Below are positions 62,809-64,000 of a stretch of DNA of 64,000 nt, in pieces. The position numbers and the translations under genes are program-made. The stretch lies in assembly GCF_026210795.1 (NCBI RefSeq), contig NC_089437.1, positions 4,030,001-4,094,000 on the forward strand, given 5' to 3'. The DNA comes from Rhizophagus irregularis (taxonomy: Eukaryota > Glomeromycota > Glomeromycetes > Glomerales > Glomeraceae). How positions within the stretch are numbered: position 1 is the stretch's first letter; every line of letters starts with the position of its first letter. Below the pieces are notes generated by a model, which made no database searches, was not told the origin of the DNA, and worked only from the letters and a program-made list of their open reading frames with translations.

Positions 62809-63727
62809 TAAAGATGGTCATCGGTCCTAGAAGACCGCGGTCCTCCATAAAAAGACGGACCGGTCCGTCTTAGTGTAGGACCACGGTCTTTCAGTCCTGT
62901 ATCACATATAATAAGACCGTCGGTTTTTTTAAGGACCGCAGTCTTTTTAAGACTGATCGGTCTTTTTTCTTTTTTTTGCAAATAAAAAAAGATTTTCTTC
63001 CCTAACTTTATTAGGAATAGCCTTGTTTTATAAATGAACACTAATTGGGATAATTTTTAATATAAAATTTTTTTTTTACAAATCAACTGGATATATATCA
63101 TCAAAATTTAAAGCTTTGAGAAAAAATACTTCAAAACGCAATATCTCGCTATCCAGTGATTATAAAAGGATGATTTTACCACCATTCGAATCGTCTCGCT
63201 GCGGCGTGTCGAATGGTATCAAAATCATGATTTTGGAATTGATAAAAAAAAAATTACGTCGGCAAAACTATTTGATAATAAATTCAATAATTACCGACTA
63301 TCTATCGATCCTAGAAACATGATTTAGTCACCATTTGACGCGTCTCGCTGAGACGATTCGAATGGGTGTGGTTTCATCCTTTTACGATCACTGGATAATA
63401 AGATATTCCGCTTAAACGCTTTTTTTGGAGTTTCGAAGTTTCAGCGTTTTGACAAGCAACTCTACAAGTGGGAAGAGTGATTGTCATTATTTATTGGTTT
63501 GGAAATGGCTGGTCTTTATATTATTTTATGAAGACCTTTGTCAGATTAATAGGTTTATTTAATATAAAAATCATTTATTATATGAAGACCGGTATGAGGA
63601 CTGGTCAGTCCTCAGGACCGGTCCTACTGCGCCACAAAAAAATGCAAGACCGCAGTCCAGTCCTACAAGTCCTAGGACTGACCGGTCCAGGACCGAGTAG
63701 GACCGGTAGGACCGATGACCATCCTTA
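62809..63727. mobile_element. hAT-type MITE with GGTCC-rich ends in LINE C ORF1
   Basis: 919 bp missing from LINE B, flanked by the perfect 8-bp duplication CCATCTAC (62801-62808; 63728-63735). Ends are TAAAGATGGTCATCGGTCCT and the inverse AGGACCGATGACCATCCTTA. Both subterminal regions are packed with GGTCCT/AGGACC and GACCGGTC palindromes (62830-62960; 63590-63715). The centre contains a separate inverted-repeat element (63105-63440). No coding capacity. Confidence 0.9.
63105..63440. repeat. Inverted-repeat element nested inside the hAT-type MITE
   Basis: The left arm contains AATATCTCGCTATCCAGTGA, TTATAAAAGGATG and ACCATTCGAATCGTCTCGCT. The right arm contains the inverse: GAGACGATTCGAATGG, CATCCTTTTACGATCACTGG and ATAATAAGATATTCCGCTTA. 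Arms are about 110 bp with 75-80% match by eye; the middle (63220-63310) is unique. The CGTCTC-GCT-GAGACG core also occurs complete at 63341-63355. The same core is found in the repeat at 6540-6800. No TSD was fixed, so it may be a MITE-in-MITE or an internal part of the host element. Confidence 0.65.
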
Positions 63728-64000
63728 CCATCTACTCCAACGTCAGCCATCTGGTCATCGGCAACGTAGTCTTCTTCCATAGAATTTTCGGTAATCGTAC
63801 GATTACGTTTCTGCTGGACAGTGTTTTTGCCATCGGAGCTTGAATTATCAGAGTTATTATTATTTTTTCGTTCTTGATGGGAAGCTTTCCTACTGTTAGG
63901 GTTATGACTTCCACAGCCTCTCTTGGCATAGTTACCAGCCATAGTAGAGGGCTTTGAGTTGGGAATATATAAAATATAAAATTTTATTAGTAGTTTGTAT

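Larger units (their letters stand above)
60890..63942 (-). pseudogene. LINE C ORF1 (RNA-binding, zinc-knuckle protein)
   Basis: Starts at the ATG at 63942 (MAGNYAKRGCGSHNPNSRK) and ends ADSASSV with a stop at 60892-60890. Same layout as in LINE B: Asn/Ser-rich N-terminus; an RRM-like domain (IQVTDIPFFIKKDNLMAYFK); zinc knuckle CHRCGKLGCALNFC; SR-rich basic stretch (RSRSRSRSKSKDRSASNSRR); and a helix with LRELQCEVANFHKRISAL. Stops replace W (TGG to TGA near 61884; TGG to TAG near 61806) and R (TGA near 61715). The MITE at 62809-63727 interrupts the N-terminal part. Better preserved than ORF1 of B, with one open run of 266 codons at the C-terminal side. Confidence 0.85.
50574..64000 (-). mobile_element. 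LINE copy C, near full length, split by four insertions, 5' end beyond the window
   Basis: Same family and orientation as LINE B, starting with the same 3' terminus (CTGGTCAAAAACTAGGCAAA in plus-strand reading) directly against the 5' end of LINE B. The LINE portion is about 8.1 kb after removing the inserts at 52473-53230, 53442-56816, about 58957-59180 and 62809-63727. ORF1 starts at 63942 and ORF2 at 60840. The last ~35 bases of the window match the 5' UTR of LINE B (TATAAAATATAAAATTTTAT). Stops in ORF1 and ORF2 make it non-autonomous, at places different from those in B. Confidence 0.9.

Overview
The window looks like nuclear DNA of an arbuscular mycorrhizal fungus (Glomeromycotina; Rhizophagus or a close relative is my inference). 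It is very AT-rich. Genes are split by many short AT-rich GT-AG introns. The conserved genes are fungal/eukaryotic. Two decayed or lineage-specific PD-(D/E)XK nuclease genes (Crinkler-type and Uma2-like) and a dense nest of transposons fit that lineage. No bacterial features are seen.

Bases 1 to about 28,900 are a gene-dense housekeeping segment: the 3' end of an unknown gene; AP-2 sigma (minus strand); the exocyst subunit SEC3 (plus); an HD-domain SAMHD1-like dNTPase (minus); NPRL2 of GATOR1 (plus); a long coiled-coil protein of unknown role (plus); a triose-phosphate-translocator-family transporter (plus); a broken Crinkler-type nuclease; a Uma2-like gene (minus); mitochondrial glycine cleavage T protein (minus); and the cytoplasmic dynein intermediate chain (plus). 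Three gene pairs are divergent across short spacers (AP-2 sigma/SEC3, SAMHD1/NPRL2, GCV1/dynein IC).

Bases 28,900 to 30,925 are AT-rich with no convincing gene. From 30,926 to the window end everything belongs to transposable elements. Three copies of one LINE family lie head to tail, all on the minus strand: A (5'-truncated, about 0.9 kb), B (31.8-50.57 kb) and C (50.57 kb to beyond the end). B and C are near full length (about 8.1-8.3 kb of LINE each), with ORF1 (RNA-binding, zinc knuckle) and ORF2 (endonuclease, reverse transcriptase, RNase H). Comparing B with C base by base reveals clean insertions with target-site duplications. B holds a hAT-type MITE filled with about 25 hairpin repeats, a 7.9-kb CACTA/Plavaka element with a broken transposase and an accessory gene, a second hAT-type MITE, and a Tc1/mariner-type MITE. 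C holds a PIF/Harbinger-type MITE, a 3.4-kb hAT element with a broken transposase, a probable tRNA-Asp-derived SINE, and another hAT-type MITE that itself contains an inverted-repeat element.

All the large TE coding regions carry stops or frameshifts, so I read the region as a graveyard of successive invasions, not an active locus. Exon boundaries were read by eye from splice motifs and family conservation. Boundaries of inserted elements rest on alignment of LINE B against LINE C and are often exact.
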